A stretch of DNA of 64,000 nucleotides from Doryteuthis pealeii (lineage: Eukaryota > Mollusca > Cephalopoda > Myopsida > Loliginidae), in contig CM042145.1 in NCBI GenBank assembly GCA_023376005.1, forward strand, positions 67,335,765 through 67,399,764. The letters are read 5' to 3'. Numbering within the stretch: the first letter of the stretch is position 1; the number at the start of each line of letters is the position of its first letter. The notes beneath the pieces were generated by a model. It was not told the DNA's origin, made no database searches, and worked only from the letters and a program-made list of their open reading frames with translations. A program made the translations under genes and the position numbers. Positions 31,446 through 42,880 of this stretch are shown here, in pieces.

Positions 31446-32244
31446 ATCTTTTATTATTACTTTGTGTGTAATTCAATTTGGTGTATAATCCGCTATTATT
31501 CATAAGGTATAGATTTTTAAAAAAATTGTATTAGTTTTATCCTTGCACAATCTACCTTTACTATTATTACTATCATTAGATTTTACACCTTTCTATTTTT
31601 ACTACAAAAGAAAAATATATTATTAATTTCTATTATCATTTTTATTTAATTCTATTTTTATATTCTTTTGTATGTTTATATTTATTCTATTGATTTTCTC
31701 TCACATCTGAATGTCACTTGCAATAATATATTAGCTTGTTATGTTTTTACAGTAAACGTCTCACGTAAAAGATCTAACCATATATATGACAGGAGATGTT
31801 GAAATTTCCTATAAATAATTTGATAGTTTGCTTTCATTCGTATAGATAGCAGTTGAATAGAACTTGAAATATGACATCGAACAGGAAAGAAGAGTTGTAT
31901 TATTAAATGCCTATATGCGAGAGAAAAGTCAACAATTTTGACAATCATTTTACTTATTGAACACTAACGAACAGGAAACGTTTGTTAGGTGTTAGGTGTT
32001 AGGTAATACGTTTTAAGATGGACAACGCAAAGAATACTTGTTTTACCATGGAACTGCTGTGAAAATGCTGTCACATCCGCTGGAGCAGGTTCTTTACGAG
32101 CGCGGGGCATACATGTTATTGTTCATCCCTGGCAAAATAGCATAGCCAATGGCATTGGATATATGGAAAATAGTTTTTTTGTTGTTGTAAATGAAAACCC
32201 TTTTTACCCAACGGTGTCATTATCATTGAAAATACGTTTTATCC
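31446..32244. other. AT-rich unrecognised interval
   Basis: It may contain the lost RT portion of the preceding minus-strand PLE, but I could not align it. GTTAGGTGTTAGGTGTTAGG is a short tandem at 31985-32003. Confidence 0.4.
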
Positions 32245-32315
32245 ATCGTTGGAGGTTAGAATACGTTGACTGTATCCCCAGCAGAGGGGTAACACACACA
32301 CACACACACACACAA

Positions 32316-32351
<36 letters not shown>

Positions 32352-32420
32352 TTGACACTAAACTGCATCTGCTGTTGGGGCTCTAGTTCTGAAGATCTGA
32401 GAACCCTTCATTTTCATTAC
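32245..32420 (-). mobile_element. Dispersed repeat family C with an internal (CA)n array
   Basis: GAATACGTTGACTGTATCCC, GCAGAGGGGTAA, then CA 32289-32349, then GACACTAAACTGCATCTGC and GGGGCTCTAGTTCTG. The same order without the CA array is seen at 38810-38930 and 48480-48580, so the array arose within the element. Confidence 0.6.
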
Positions 32421-32639
32421 ACCTAACTTATACTCTAATACGGAGGCGTAATACATTTTAGGGTCCCATCTATTAGTCAAACAAATCTGTTTAAAAATTA
32501 TGTGCATTTAATTGGATTGTGTTAAAAAACAACAACAAACAAACAAACCATAAAAATCCTTTAAAAAAAACTACCCAAAACGTAAATATGAACGTATAAT
32601 GAACGTGATTCCCTACCTTCTATATGCATGAAATAACTC

Positions 32640-32690
32640 TCGACAGGTAGACATGCCGTATAAATCAATCAATCTGTCTATCCATCGATG
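32640..32690 (-). mobile_element. Family C tail module
   Basis: CGACAGGTAGACATGCCGTA then TAAATCAATCAATC, the same tail as 9229-9292 with a different repeat unit. Confidence 0.5.
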
Positions 32691-32817
32691 TCATTTACAT
32701 ATGATGGTTGCTTCGAAAGTAATGTGTTCTAGTTACTGCCTCGCACATTCTAAGATACATCTTTGAAACGATCATCGTATCCATTCTTCAGAAGGAAGAA
32801 TCAAATTAAACATATAT

Positions 32818-33014
32818 ATTTACCAACCCCTCCACACGAGCAGGATGCGACACAAGGTCAATTTCTTAAGCGGGGTTCAGCAGGTTTGAATTCAGAGTTT
32901 TCCTTCTCCTAGACCGGATGCCTAACCAAGGTTAAAGAGCCCAGTCTGCCCTACTATTTACCCATAGCTGGAGGGAGAGTAGGATTCATACCTTTCCCAA
33001 GGGTATTAGCGCAA
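32818..33014 (-). mobile_element. tRNA-like SINE, family B, truncated
   Basis: TTTACCAACCCCTCCACACG, GACACAAGGTCAATTTCTTA, TTCTCCTAGACCGGATGCCT, CCCAGTCTGCCCTACTATTT, ATTCATACCTTTCCCAAGGG and TATTAGCGCAA. The tRNA head is missing. Confidence 0.75.
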
Positions 33015-33318
33015 ATTTTTTATTATAACTGAATCATTCGTCTGACAATGACTATATTTCCTCTATCGCATTTATATTTATCTAAGCAGACGTTTACTTT
33101 GTGTGAAATTCTTTTAGATAAACCTCGCATTACTGAAAATACAGAGATAAACTTTAGATTATATGTCCTTTTTGATTTTTTTATTCGCCAAATTATTTGA
33201 TTTGTAAACAACATTTTCAGGGATGAATTATAATAAAGAAAATAAATATCCTTAAGTATAATAATTATTCATTGAAAAAATCTCTTAATAAATTTTTGTG
33301 CCAGTAATTTGATTCACA
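33015..33318. other. AT-rich unrecognised interval
   Basis: Lies between a SINE and the Helitrons. A 63-codon minus-strand frame (33023-33214) has no recognisable domain. Confidence 0.45.
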
Positions 33319-33476
33319 TCTATTAATAATAGAGATCTATCTGGAATCTATCTGTCTGTAACCGAAACTACGTCACTGCTTACGACACAATACCGTAGAT
33401 CGCTAATACCTAGACAAAAACCCAACTCTGTATTATAATTCTTTTTATATATCTGTTTAAATATTCATTATTAATA
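33319..33476 (+). mobile_element. Helitron 5' end fragment
   Basis: A|TCTATTAATAATAGAGATCT begins at 33319 after an A, followed by CTGTCTGTAACCGAAACTAC, which aligns with the 5' ends of the two minus-strand copies. No 3' hairpin/CTRR is found for it before the next element starts at 33477. Confidence 0.65.
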
Positions 33477-33871
33477 CTAGTACAAAATTAAAAAACACCC
33501 TCCGGGCGATGTAAAAATAGATTTTTGAAACATATTGCCTGAGGGGTGGGAGTAAAAAATTCAATGTCAGCGAGTTTGTACCCTAAGTAAGTAAAATCAT
33601 CAAATTCATTAAAGGATTAAAAAATAAAACAATTTGAAACGTAAACTTTAAATATATATTAAAATAAAACAAACTATATATAGATATATAATACCAGTCA
33701 TGTATTTATCAAAACTTGTTTTAAAAAAACAACGAGGACTGTTTAATGTTGCATGTTTAAATTTTGAGTGTATTTATTCTATGTTATGACGACTTTGGGT
33801 AATGTGACGTAAGATGTGACGTAATTCTTGTTACAGACAAAATCCGGAAGCAAATCTCCATTATTAACAGA
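33477..33871 (-). mobile_element. Non-autonomous Helitron, 395 bp
   Basis: Minus strand: TCTGTTAATAATGGAGATTT from 33871 after an A, GTCTGTAACAAGAATTACGT near the 5' end, then a 3' hairpin CGCCC-GGA-GGGTG (about 33495-33507), a 15-nt AT-rich spacer and CTAG at 33477, followed by T. All four diagnostic positions agree with Helitron rules. Confidence 0.82.
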
Positions 33872-34081
33872 TATGTGATCACTCAGGTTTAATTTTATGG
33901 TTGATCTTAGGTTTATTGATAAACTATAGGACGTGATGTTTAGAGTCAAGTTAATAATATACTGACGAAAAATAAAATTGCAAAACTCTTCAGGACTCTG
34001 CAGATTTTGACCTTGGTAGAATATGTGCAGCTAACGGATTATAAGATCTTCTCGGCTTAACAGACAAGATTCAGGTGTATA

Positions 34082-34364
34082 TATATTTACCAACCCCTCC
34101 GAAGCAGGATACGACACAAGGTCAATTTCTTAGCGGAGTTTAACAGGCTTGAATTCAGAGTTTTTTTTTCTTCTAGACTGGTTACCTAGCCATGGTTAAA
34201 GAGCCCAGTCTGCCTGGCTATTTATCTATAGCTAGAGGGAGAACTGGATTCATACTTTTCCCAAAAGTAGCACCATGTGAAATGCCAACAGCTTCGTCCA
34301 AGAATTGAACTCGGGTGGACGAATCCACTCCCCTACGACTCTAACCATTACACCACGCGCCTCT
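34082..34364 (-). mobile_element. tRNA-like SINE, family B, full length
   Basis: Minus strand from 34364: GAGGCGCGTGGTGTAATGGT (A-box region), CACCCGAGTTCAATTCTTGG (B box), GAAGCTGTTGGCATTTCACA, GGGAAAAGTATGAATCC, AGCTATAGATAAATAG, AGACTGGGCTCTTTAACCAT, TAACCAGTCTAGAAG, AATTGACCTTGTGTCGTATC and a GGAGGGGTTGGTAAA end. Best model for the family in this window. Confidence 0.82.
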
Positions 34365-34815
34365 ATTTTCCGTGTATATGGCTGAGATGTCAAATGGAAT
34401 TGTGACTAATTTCTCAATAAGTTACTTAACCTGAATTCATCTATGCCGAAAGGATCAATATTCATGATGTTTTTAGAAAGCGATATTTTAACAATGCGAA
34501 ATTGGTGAGCAGAAATGGGGGAAACATTGATCATATCGAACCTCGGCAACATGATATTCGATTAGGAAATAACAATTTTGTGAGTGTGTCAACATGTAGA
34601 AAATTAACTTTCTTGCTTTTCGATCAATATTGAGAAAGTGTTATGTTTTACAGGGATAGTTTCGCCCGTTTAAATTTAAAATTAGATGCTTTAGAATGCT
34701 TGGATTTCATTGTTTTACTGCAAACACTTACACACACATACACAGTATCATACACACAAATATATAAACAGACAGACTGACAGACAAACACACACACACA
34801 TACACACATACACAT
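34365..34815. other. Unrecognised interval with a short CA/CATA array
   Basis: Nothing identified up to 34725. CACA/CATA repeats lead into the next (TA)n. Confidence 0.45.
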
Positions 34816-34819
34816 ACAC

Positions 34820-34820
<1 letters not shown>

Positions 34821-34858
<38 letters not shown>

Positions 34859-35068
34859 TAATTTTTGTTATTAATATTGGAGAAATGATTATAAAGTGCT
34901 CAATTATTTCTTTAAGAGCTGTATTTTATTAAGTCACAAATATAAAGTTCGTATTAACAATGGTTTCAGATGTTTATCCGTCATCAGAGACGTTGACTTT
35001 TTTCTCTGATGACGGATAAACATCTGAAACCATTGGTAAGACGAACTTTGTATTGGTGACTTAAATAA

Positions 35069-35106
<38 letters not shown>
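34821..35106. mobile_element. (TA)n-flanked fold-back with about 65-bp arms
   Basis: TA arrays 34821-34857 and 35069-35106. Arms: TTATTAAGTCACAAATATAA through CCGTCATCAGAGA (34926-34990) and TCTCTGATGACGGATAAACA through GACTTAAATAA (35004-35069), with a loop of about 13 nt. Between the left TA array and the left arm, GGAGAAATGATTATAAAGTG with CTCAATTA is the inverse of 54592-54618, a PLE-end-like motif. Confidence 0.85.
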
Positions 35107-35108
<2 letters not shown>

Positions 35109-35161
35109 CGATAGTGTTCATGTTTGTATATATGTATTGTGTATCGATATTTTCTTAGAGC

Positions 35162-35635
35162 AATTGGATTGATCGATTGATTGATTTTAACGTCATGCCA
35201 ACCTGGCAGAGTATTTTATACCTAAGTGTTAGGGAATCGCGTTCATTCTACATTTATATTTACATATTAGTGTGGTTATTTCGTAAAAGTTCCTATCAAA
35301 TATGAATGATTTTTAAACAGGTCTATTTCAACCATAGACAGGACTCTGACAGGTACTACCACCCTGAGTCAGAGTGAACCTTGTAGTAATGGCAATGAAT
35401 GTATACTCCACACTCCCCCGATATCCAGAACTTGAGCCACACAATTATATGCATTTTGGTGTCTTACGCAGGACATCCCTTTTTGGGTAGGGGGCTGCGG
35501 GGATTCCCCTTTGCAGGTGGCAATGTGTCTGAGAGTAATGGCTCTCCGCAGAGTTTGAGAACTGGAGCCTCAACACCAGCAAGAGTTTAGCGTCATATCT
35601 AGGACAAACATTTTAAGGAGAGTCTTACTCCTCTG
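35162..35635 (+). mobile_element. Dispersed repeat family C
   Basis: GATCGATTGATTGATTTTAA, CGTCATGCCAACCTGG, GGGAATCGCGTTCATT, CTCTGACAGGTACTACCACC, GAGTCAGAGTGAACC, CCCCCGATATCCAGAACTTG and CCTCAACACCAGC. Confidence 0.65.
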
Positions 35636-35644
35636 CAGGGAAGG

Positions 35645-35882
35645 GGCCGGTTTAGCTCAGTCGGTAGAATGTTCGGCTAGAAACCACAAGGTTCCTAGTT
35701 CGATATCGGCCCCCGCCAACTCAGCGTATGAGTAGCACAGGGATCTGTGCGGTAAAATAAGGAGCTGATGGCAGATGTTAAAACAATCTCCTTGGTCTAG
35801 CGCCATTGGAAAGGGGATAGACTCCCTCGCTGTCTGGTTGATACCGACATTAATCCGCTGTCTGGTTGATACCGACATTTAT
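35645..35882 (+). mobile_element. tRNA-derived SINE, family A, with a small 3' duplication
   Basis: CCGGTTTAGCTCAGTCGGTA (A box) and CTAGTTCGATATCGGCCCCC (B box), then the family body. Part of the body (TGGAGCGCCACCTCAG region) is deleted, and CTGTCTGGTTGATACCGACA is present twice in tandem at the 3' end (about 35830 and 35858). Confidence 0.87.
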
Positions 35883-36250
35883 CCACTGATAGGGAAATTC
35901 ATGTTATATTTACTAAAACATAAATGAACAAAGAATATCTTCATTATATTTCCCCTGGCATTCAACACACTCAATCCAGCAAATATCTGTTAAATTACAA
36001 TTGATATGTTTGAAGCTATGTATTTTTGTTTAATGTTCCCTGCGTCATCAAATGTTACACATGAGATGAATTTATTGTTTAAACAACACCAAAGAATCTC
36101 ACATATGACCGGTGAATATGTAAAAGTCTGCATTTACATATTACTATCATTAACGAAAATTGATGTTCAAATTATATCGAGATGATTAAAAAATACGATG
36201 GAAAATGGTTTTGACTCTTTAGGTAAAACTTCTTTAAATATTGAATAGAG
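35883..36250. other. Unrecognised interval
   Basis: AT-rich sequence without coding or shared repeats. Confidence 0.5.
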
Positions 36251-36256
36251 ACTAGG

Positions 36257-37022
36257 ATTATTTGGATTATTCGGACTATTGTCCTCATCCTCATTGTTCT
36301 ATACAACGTTTCGGCCAAATGACGGATCTTTTTCGAACTCGGCAACCTTCTTTTCGAACTCGGAAATCTTTCGTCTTTGTACCATTTCACGGGGTATTCT
36401 ATTCTCATTCCGCTAACCATAGCTGGGGTACAGGTGTTAAGATGTGTTAATTATTATTCTAAGTTACTAATGCCCCTGCAGCCTAGAGACAACTGTCACT
36501 TAGAACTGTCTTAACCTATCTATCCAATTGGACGGTTAATTTTGGGAACTTATAAATCTAATGTCTTGTTTTACCTAGAATATCTACATTTTTACTTATG
36601 TATGATTGTTTACCTTGACTCAGACAAACTGTGGTAAGTTTTCGAGTATCATCCTCTGTCCTGCGATCCAGATTTTTCGTGGCTGATGTTATGCTCTCAG
36701 GATAATTATTGCGACATAGGGTATCCTTTAATATTCCATTTCCCTTTGATATACCTCACCACTACTGATGGCTTTTGCTCGGTATTATAGGCAACGGACG
36801 ATTCCATTCTTTACATTGTATAGATAGTGGTAATTGAAGTTGAGATACTGTCCGGTGCTCCCGTTACAACAAGAAGTTTCCTGATCAAAAGAAGGTTCCT
36901 GAGTTCGAGAAAGTTCCCGAGTCCGACAAGTAATACCTGAAGAAGGCCGGAGGGCACATCGACCGAAACGTTGTTCAGATAACAATGAAGATGAGGACAA
37001 TAGCCCGATTAATCCAAATGAT
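36257..37022. mobile_element. Large inverted repeat element of about 765 bp
   Basis: Outer arms: GGATTATTCGGACTATTGTC, CTCATCCTCATTGTTC and ACAACGTTTCGGCC (36262-36316) match in reverse GACCGAAACGTTGTTCAGAT, AACAATGAAGATGAGG and ACAATAGCCCGATTAATCC (36960-37015). Inner arms with tandem TTCGAACTCGG.A.CTT units (36331-36380) pair with 36863-36930. CCGAAACGTTG next to a GAAGAAGGC motif is PLE-end-like. Flanks are not TA arrays here. Confidence 0.75.
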
Positions 37023-37387
37023 ACTAATTATCTAGCCTCATCTAAAAAATTCAGAGAAATATTATGTATTGATTTAAAAACAAATTCCAATCTGGTCTTT
37101 AAGGGCTTTTAGAAATAAGTGATTGTTGATAGCTTTTATGATTAAATTGTGTAGTTATTCAAATTAAGACATTTTCTGCACCAAAATTGATAATTAACAT
37201 GACATTTTGAATTCCAACGCAACTCCTGATAAAATCTTTCTAATAATTTTGTACACATAATTTTAGAACTTTTATTTCCTATTTTTTTCTTATGTCTTTA
37301 AGTAAAAATAATGACGTAACCCATTTTATTTATTCATTCGAAGTTTGTTTTTTTTTTGTTTATTGTATGTAACAACACCAGCACTTT
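37023..37387. other. AT-rich unrecognised interval
   Basis: Nothing identified. Confidence 0.5.
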
Positions 37388-37990
37388 TGCTTAGTTGATT
37401 GATTTTAATGGAATGTCAACCCGTCTAGCTTTGTTTTATAACTAGAGCTTAGGGAATCGCATTTATTGAACGTTTATATCAACATTTTTGTGTAGTTGCT
37501 TGCATACAGATACGAATAATTTTAAAATACATCTATCTAACCATACATAGAATCATAACACGTACTACCTCTCTTGTTTAGACAGGATTTGGAAGTAATG
37601 GCAAAGAAAGGGTACTCCATATGTTGAAGTGAGTTAGTGTACTGTTGGTTTGAACAACAGCAACTAGCTAAGCACAACCTAACCAGTGCCAAGACAGTTG
37701 GTACTTATAGAAATCAAAAAGAGTCCATTCTTGCATTTGGGTGATTCCATTCCCTGAGTCCTGATTGACTGCTTGGTGTCTATGATGTTATGAGGTTTCA
37801 TAAATAACCTGGCATTCGGCAGTGGTATTGCAGCAAGATAGGTTCGTATTCAGTTACGACTGCTTGCCGCCTTGTCTTACCAATTCGACGGTAATCGGAA
37901 CTAGTATGATTATTCTACACCATACACCCAGATATCCGGAACTGAAGCTTCATCATTGGATGCAATTTATATTCATGCGCAGGGCACACC
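37388..37990 (+). mobile_element. Dispersed repeat family C, long diverged copy
   Basis: GTTGATTGATTTTAATGGAA, TGTCAACCCGTC, CTTAGGGAATCGCATTTATT, ATAACACGTACTACC, GGATTTGGAAGTAATGGCAA. After intervening sequence come CACCCAGATATCCGGAACTG and TTCATCATTGGATGCAA. Confidence 0.6.
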
Positions 37991-38794
37991 TTTTACTGTT
38001 TGGGTTAAATAAATGTACATTAACGATAACCAGTAAAACAGATTCAATAAATAATTGTTCAAATCACGGTTGAGACTGCTTTGATAAAAGCACAAATCAA
38101 ACTTTCCCTGCACTCGTCCCTACCTTCGTCATTATTTTGTCCCTAGTAAAATAGAGAAATCCACTCTTCTATATCAACAGACCTGCTTATACTATGCAGG
38201 CTGCTATAACTGTTTTTAGTCTTGACATAGCAGGAATCATAAATATCACTGCAATCGTTCACCATTACCCAACTACAAGTGCATTATCGAATTATAATAA
38301 TAGATTTATTGCATAGAATAATGAAAGAATTTATTAATAAAAAACCGAAAACTTTTTTAATCTCTAAAAGTAATTATTTAATAAAAAGAGAATGCATAAT
38401 GATTTTTTTATTGTCTGTTGTACCAGTTTGTATTGTTACTATCAGTTTGAATTCTTTACAAATCTAATGGAAATTCAATTGTAAATCTAATTATCTTATA
38501 TAAATTTTGTATATATTTAAAATTTATCCGGCAACTTTTCGTTCTTTTGTTGAACGGTTATTGTATTCTTCTGCACGGAAATCTTAATTAAAAACTGAGA
38601 GCACAAAATATAATTATAATTTCTTTGAATCAATAAATTAGAAAATTTTGCCGTTCACGTTATTTTAAAAGCTTGCATGATATCGAGAATAGAATTAATT
38701 CAAATGAACTTTTAAAAAAAATAAAATAATCTTACATTTCATTCATTGTTACCATAATTGTATTAGTATTTGTAAATGTCTTGGAGTAATTAAG
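37991..38794. other. AT-rich unrecognised interval
   Basis: No repeats shared in the window. Short Ile/Leu-rich frames only. Confidence 0.5.
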
Positions 38795-39015
38795 GTAACC
38801 AACCGTTCTGTCGGTGGGGCTTTGAATACGCCGACTGTATCGTCTGCAAGGAGGTAAGTAACCCCTAAAAAGAGGTGACCCGAGTAGGACACTAAGCTGT
38901 ATAAGATAGTGAGACTCCATCTCTAAAGCTCTAGGGAGTGTATACACCGTAATTGCCATTACTCATTACAGAATTACTTTGACTGGCCCGGAGTGGTATT
39001 ACCTGTTAGGATAAA
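38795..39015 (-). mobile_element. Dispersed repeat family C
   Basis: CGTTCTGTCGGTGGGGCTTT, GAATACGCCGACTGTATCGT, GCAAGGAGGTAAGTAA, CTCTAAAGCTCTAGGGAGTG and GGCCCGGAGTGGTATTACCT, reversed relative to 15213. Confidence 0.6.
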
Positions 39016-39109
39016 ATAGATATGTTTCAAAATGATTCGTATTCGATAGGAATACTTAATGCCAGATAAGTATAGATTATTTGTATTAAGAATAGTTACT
39101 TGACATTTT

Positions 39110-39365
39110 TTACTCAGTCGGTAGAGCGTTCGGCTAGAAACCACAAGGTTCCTACTTCGATACCGGTCCCCGCCAACTCAGCGTATGAGTAGCACAGGGA
39201 TCTGTGCGGTAAAGTAAGGAGCTGATGGTAGGTGTAGCGCTCCACCTCAGATGCAAAAAAAAACAATCTCCTTGGTCTAGCGCTATTGAAAAGGGGATAG
39301 ACTCCCTCACTGACTGGCTGATACCGACTTTAGGCCGCCACGTCGACTTTACTTTTACTACTTAC
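39110..39365 (+). mobile_element. tRNA-derived SINE, family A, 5' end slightly truncated
   Basis: Begins inside the A box (ACTCAGTCGGTAGAGCG), continues through CTTCGATACCGGTCCCCG (B box), the full body and a CGACTTTACTTTTACTACTT tail. It is the closest of the four to 3118-3371 in its 3' end (GGCCGCCACGTCGAC). Confidence 0.88.
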
Positions 39366-40029
39366 TTGAAACTATATAACTGTTTGTAGGAAAATGACTA
39401 TTATGAAGTAGAAAAAATTACTAATTGGTATAGATAGAAATACAATTGTGTGGAAGTTATTTGTATTACATAGGAATACTTGATACTATCTAACTACGTG
39501 CAAAAATCCTTGATAAATAAGTGTACATAACTGCCAATGTAAAAGTACAATAGACACAAATCCTTAACCTCTGGGCCTAAAATAAGCCTAGACGTGTTGA
39601 CATGTTATTAAAATCAGTCAATCAATAAGATTATTTTCGCGGGCAAACCAGTGACGGGATAAATAGTCAGTCATCAGTGAAGATTAGATATTAGCCCTTG
39701 TTTTATTATCTCAAGGATATCAACTTGGTTGTGAGTATCGAGTCCCTTTGGCTATAAGTTCGTGAGGTCTGGAAATTCAAACGGCGCTGAAAAAGAAATG
39801 TGTTCAAACAAATGATAACGTATGCATTTACGCCGATCATTGCCATAAGGAAATAGAAACAGTTCACATCCTGGTCGAGGCTGTTTACATTTCACTATAG
39901 CGCTTTATAGCCTTGGGAAAGCATAAAACAATATTTTCAAAATTGTAATGTAGACTAGATTTTTTAGCCTTGGTTAGGCAACCAATCTCAAAGGACGACT
40001 AAATTCTGAGCTGATTTACATCGCTTAAA
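39366..40029. other. Unrecognised interval with one family C tail
   Basis: 39575-39640 carries AGACGTGTTGACATGTTATT with AAAATCAGTCAATCAAT, the family C tail. The rest shows nothing identifiable. Confidence 0.45.
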
Positions 40030-40203
40030 ATGGACCTTGGAAAATCTGGAAACCAGAGGAAGGATTGATACCATCCAGAACACTGCACTGCTGCAATCTG
40101 CCAGAATACCCAGAAGAGTCCTGGAGACTGGAGGAGACTTGCTGTCACTCAGACTCTAGTGAAAGACCATCAGCTAATGCTTATGTGAAAACTCAAATGG
40201 AGC
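40030..40203 (+). mobile_element. RLE-type LINE 3' end only (subfamily 1, copy C)
   Basis: About 170 bp: CTGGAAACCAGAGGAAGGAT, CATCCAGAACACTGCACTGC, CAGAAGAGTCCTGGAGAC, a CATCAGCTAATGCT block and AAAACTCAAATGGAGCA. It corresponds to the end of copy A and is followed by ATG/AAT repeats. Confidence 0.85.
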
Positions 40204-40218
40204 ATGATGATGATGATG

Positions 40219-40267
<49 letters not shown>

Positions 40268-40287
40268 TGATGATGATGATGATGATG

Positions 40288-40320
<33 letters not shown>

Positions 40321-40322
40321 TT
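40203..40322. repeat. Alternating (ATG)n and (AAT)n microsatellite at a LINE tail
   Basis: GATGAT 40203-40219, AAT 40220-40262, GATGAT 40263-40288, AAT 40289-40322. Open frames here are poly-Asn/Asp or poly-Ile and are not genes. Confidence 0.95.
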
Positions 40323-40464
40323 CCAAATGAGGTATCGCCAATGCAATGGATATTTTTTTAAACATTTCTTTATCCATGTATTCATATGACCTACGTATTA
40401 ATGGTGAGTTGAATAAGTGCAGTAAATTCATGATTTACTTTTTGGATAAATGTCTTATCCACAG

Positions 40465-41000
40465 TTTGTTTGATTTGATTTGGTTGGTTGGTTTTACTGC
40501 ATGACAATACCGAAATCGATTTTTGTCCAAGGCATTATAAGTTTTACTATTCATATTGTTATAAATTCTTCCACCAGATATGGATAAATAGTAGAACAGG
40601 CTAGACTCTTTAACCTTGGTACGACAACAAGTCAAAGAGAAAGAATTCTCTGAATGCAAACTAAGTGTATTCCACTGACATTGGGATCATTTATAAGTCA
40701 CCACATTATGCACCTGCTTCCAGGTTTCCCCACTGGTATTTTCGTACGGCGAAATTGAGGCGTGTAACGAAAGTTATCATCTAATAAAATAGACTCGGTG
40801 ACTCGAGTTCAAACCTAGAGAAAACTATTTGCATTTTATTTCCCACTAATGCCCTTGGAATAAGCATGAATACATTTTTTCTTCTCCCACCCCAGCTACG
40901 AGTAAATAGTGGGGTAGGCTGGCATCTTTAGCCTTCATACGGCAACTGGTTCAGAAAAAGGAAAACTTTGAATTAAAACCACTTCTCGTCTGCGTAAAAA
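40465..41000 (+). mobile_element. Family C tail and two family B SINE copies
   Basis: 40468-40520: GATTTGGTTGGTTGGTTTTA and CTGCATGACAATACC. 40560-40675: CCAGATATGGATAAATAGTA, CAGGCTAGACTCTTTAACCT, headless family B. 40755-41000: a fuller family B with GGCGTGTAACGAAAGTTATC (A-box side), CTCGAGTTCAAACC (B box), CCCTTGGAATAAGCATGAAT and CCAGCTACGAGTAAATAGT. Confidence 0.6.
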
Positions 41001-42082
41001 CTGTACTTTTGTTGCATTCTATCCATAGGGAAGGTGGTTAAATAAAAACATATAATCATCACAAGAAATACAGTTGACATTGAAGAATAATTAAAGTTCC
41101 AATTACCGTCGAACTGGGAATCCAAGGCAACAAACGGTTGTAACTAAAATACAAACCCGAATAGTCACAAAGTCTACTGCAGAATGACAGGATATATATA
41201 AGACTCCACAAATAAAGCAATCAAGCAGCCAATCAGAACTCAAGAATAACCCATTCATGAATTTGGGTGATTTGGGTGATTCCATTCCTGGATCAATAGA
41301 CATAAACAAATCAAGTGTAAAAAAATTAAGGAACTATTATACAGTTCGTACTCTGCATAAATGTTGTAGTCTACCAATTTGTATTCAACCGACCAGTTTT
41401 TAAGCACAGAGTAAACCTTTTTAAACATCGTACAAAAATGTATTATCATATTACAAAATTTCTGCAATTATTAACAGAATTTCACTACTGATTCTTACTT
41501 GGTACATTAAAGTAGTATCGAAACCTTTTCGGATCAGCAAGTTTCGAAAACAAATTGTTCGTAGTAGGATTGTGACCTGATTCAGGTTTGGAAGATAGAA
41601 GAAGAAAGAAAGAAAAAAAAACGGAAATATAACTCGCTGGCCGACTTCGGCCGTAGATTTAAAACAGATGGGCGATCCTGAAATGACCTCGACCGGGGAG
41701 TCAAGGCGGATGGTGGCAGACCATATCAGTAGTAAAATCTCAAGTAGGTCGGAACTCTCAGAAGTGAGAGAAGCCGTCCCTAGACGAGTCCTTTGATGTG
41801 ATCAGATTTTCGAATATAAATGTTGTTGATTTTTTAAAAAAGAAAAGATTCGTTATTTTTTTTCATATGACCAATCGGCCGCCATTAATCTCGGAAATCA
41901 GTTTCTATAGCAGATTTCTAGTCGTTTGAGATCTTAGCACAACGTGGGGCATTCGGCTAGACTTCCAGCAAATATAGAGACCCTGCAATCCGTGGTTGAT
42001 GCAGAAAATCCGATCTTGACGGCCAATTTCGGAGATTCTGTGAGCCCTTCAGCGCGGGAGGACCGACGGGTTATAGGATACT
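41001..42082. other. Unrecognised interval of about 1.1 kb
   Basis: A GC-richer island at 41635-41770 (GGCCGACTTCGGCC hairpin) and another at 41980-42060 are unlike their surroundings. No domain recognised on either strand. They might belong to an element not otherwise represented here. Confidence 0.4.
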
Positions 42083-42880
42083 AAACTGACAAATCGGAGA
42101 GATTGCGTATAAAAAGACTTGGATAAGAAGTGGAAACCTCAAGAGAGAAATTTAATCCCTAATAATTGGTGCACAAAATAACGCCATAAGAACAAATTAT
42201 ATCAAATCAAAAAATGATAAGACGCAACTAAACAGTAAATATAGACTGTGCAGTGACAGAGATGAGACTGTTAACAATATATTAAGTGAATGTATCAAAC
42301 TAGCACAAAGAAAATACAAAGCTAGGCACGACTGGATTGGGAAGGCGATCCACTGGGAATTATGCAAAAAATTACATTTTCACGATACAACAAAATGGTA
42401 TATGCATAAACCAGAATCTTTTCTTGAGAATGAAAAGCATAAGATTCTGGGACTTTGAGTTTAAGATGGATCCCCCTATCCCAACCAGGAGACAAGACCT
42501 AGTGTTGATTAACAAAATAAAAAAGAAAAGAGAACGTGTCAACTGGTGGACTTTGCGGTTCGGGCAGATCACAGGGTGAAGCTGAAATAAAAAACAAAAG
42601 GATGGACAAATATCTGGATCTTGCCCGAGAATTGAAAAAGCTGTGAAATATGAGACTGAATGTGATACCAATTGTAGTTGGTACACTTGGAACGGTCCCA
42701 ATAAACTTGGAAAAAAGACTGGAGGATCTGGAAATCAGAGGAAGAATTGAGACCATCCAGACTACTGCACTGCTACAATCGGCTAGAATATTCAGAAGAG
42801 TCCTGGAGACCTGAGGAGACTTGTTGTCACTCAGCCACCAGTGAAATACCATCAGTTAACGCTGATGGAAAAACTCAAAA

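Noticed and set aside
40065..40431. Poly-Asn/Asp and poly-Ile open frames
   Set aside because: Translations of AAT/ATG microsatellite.
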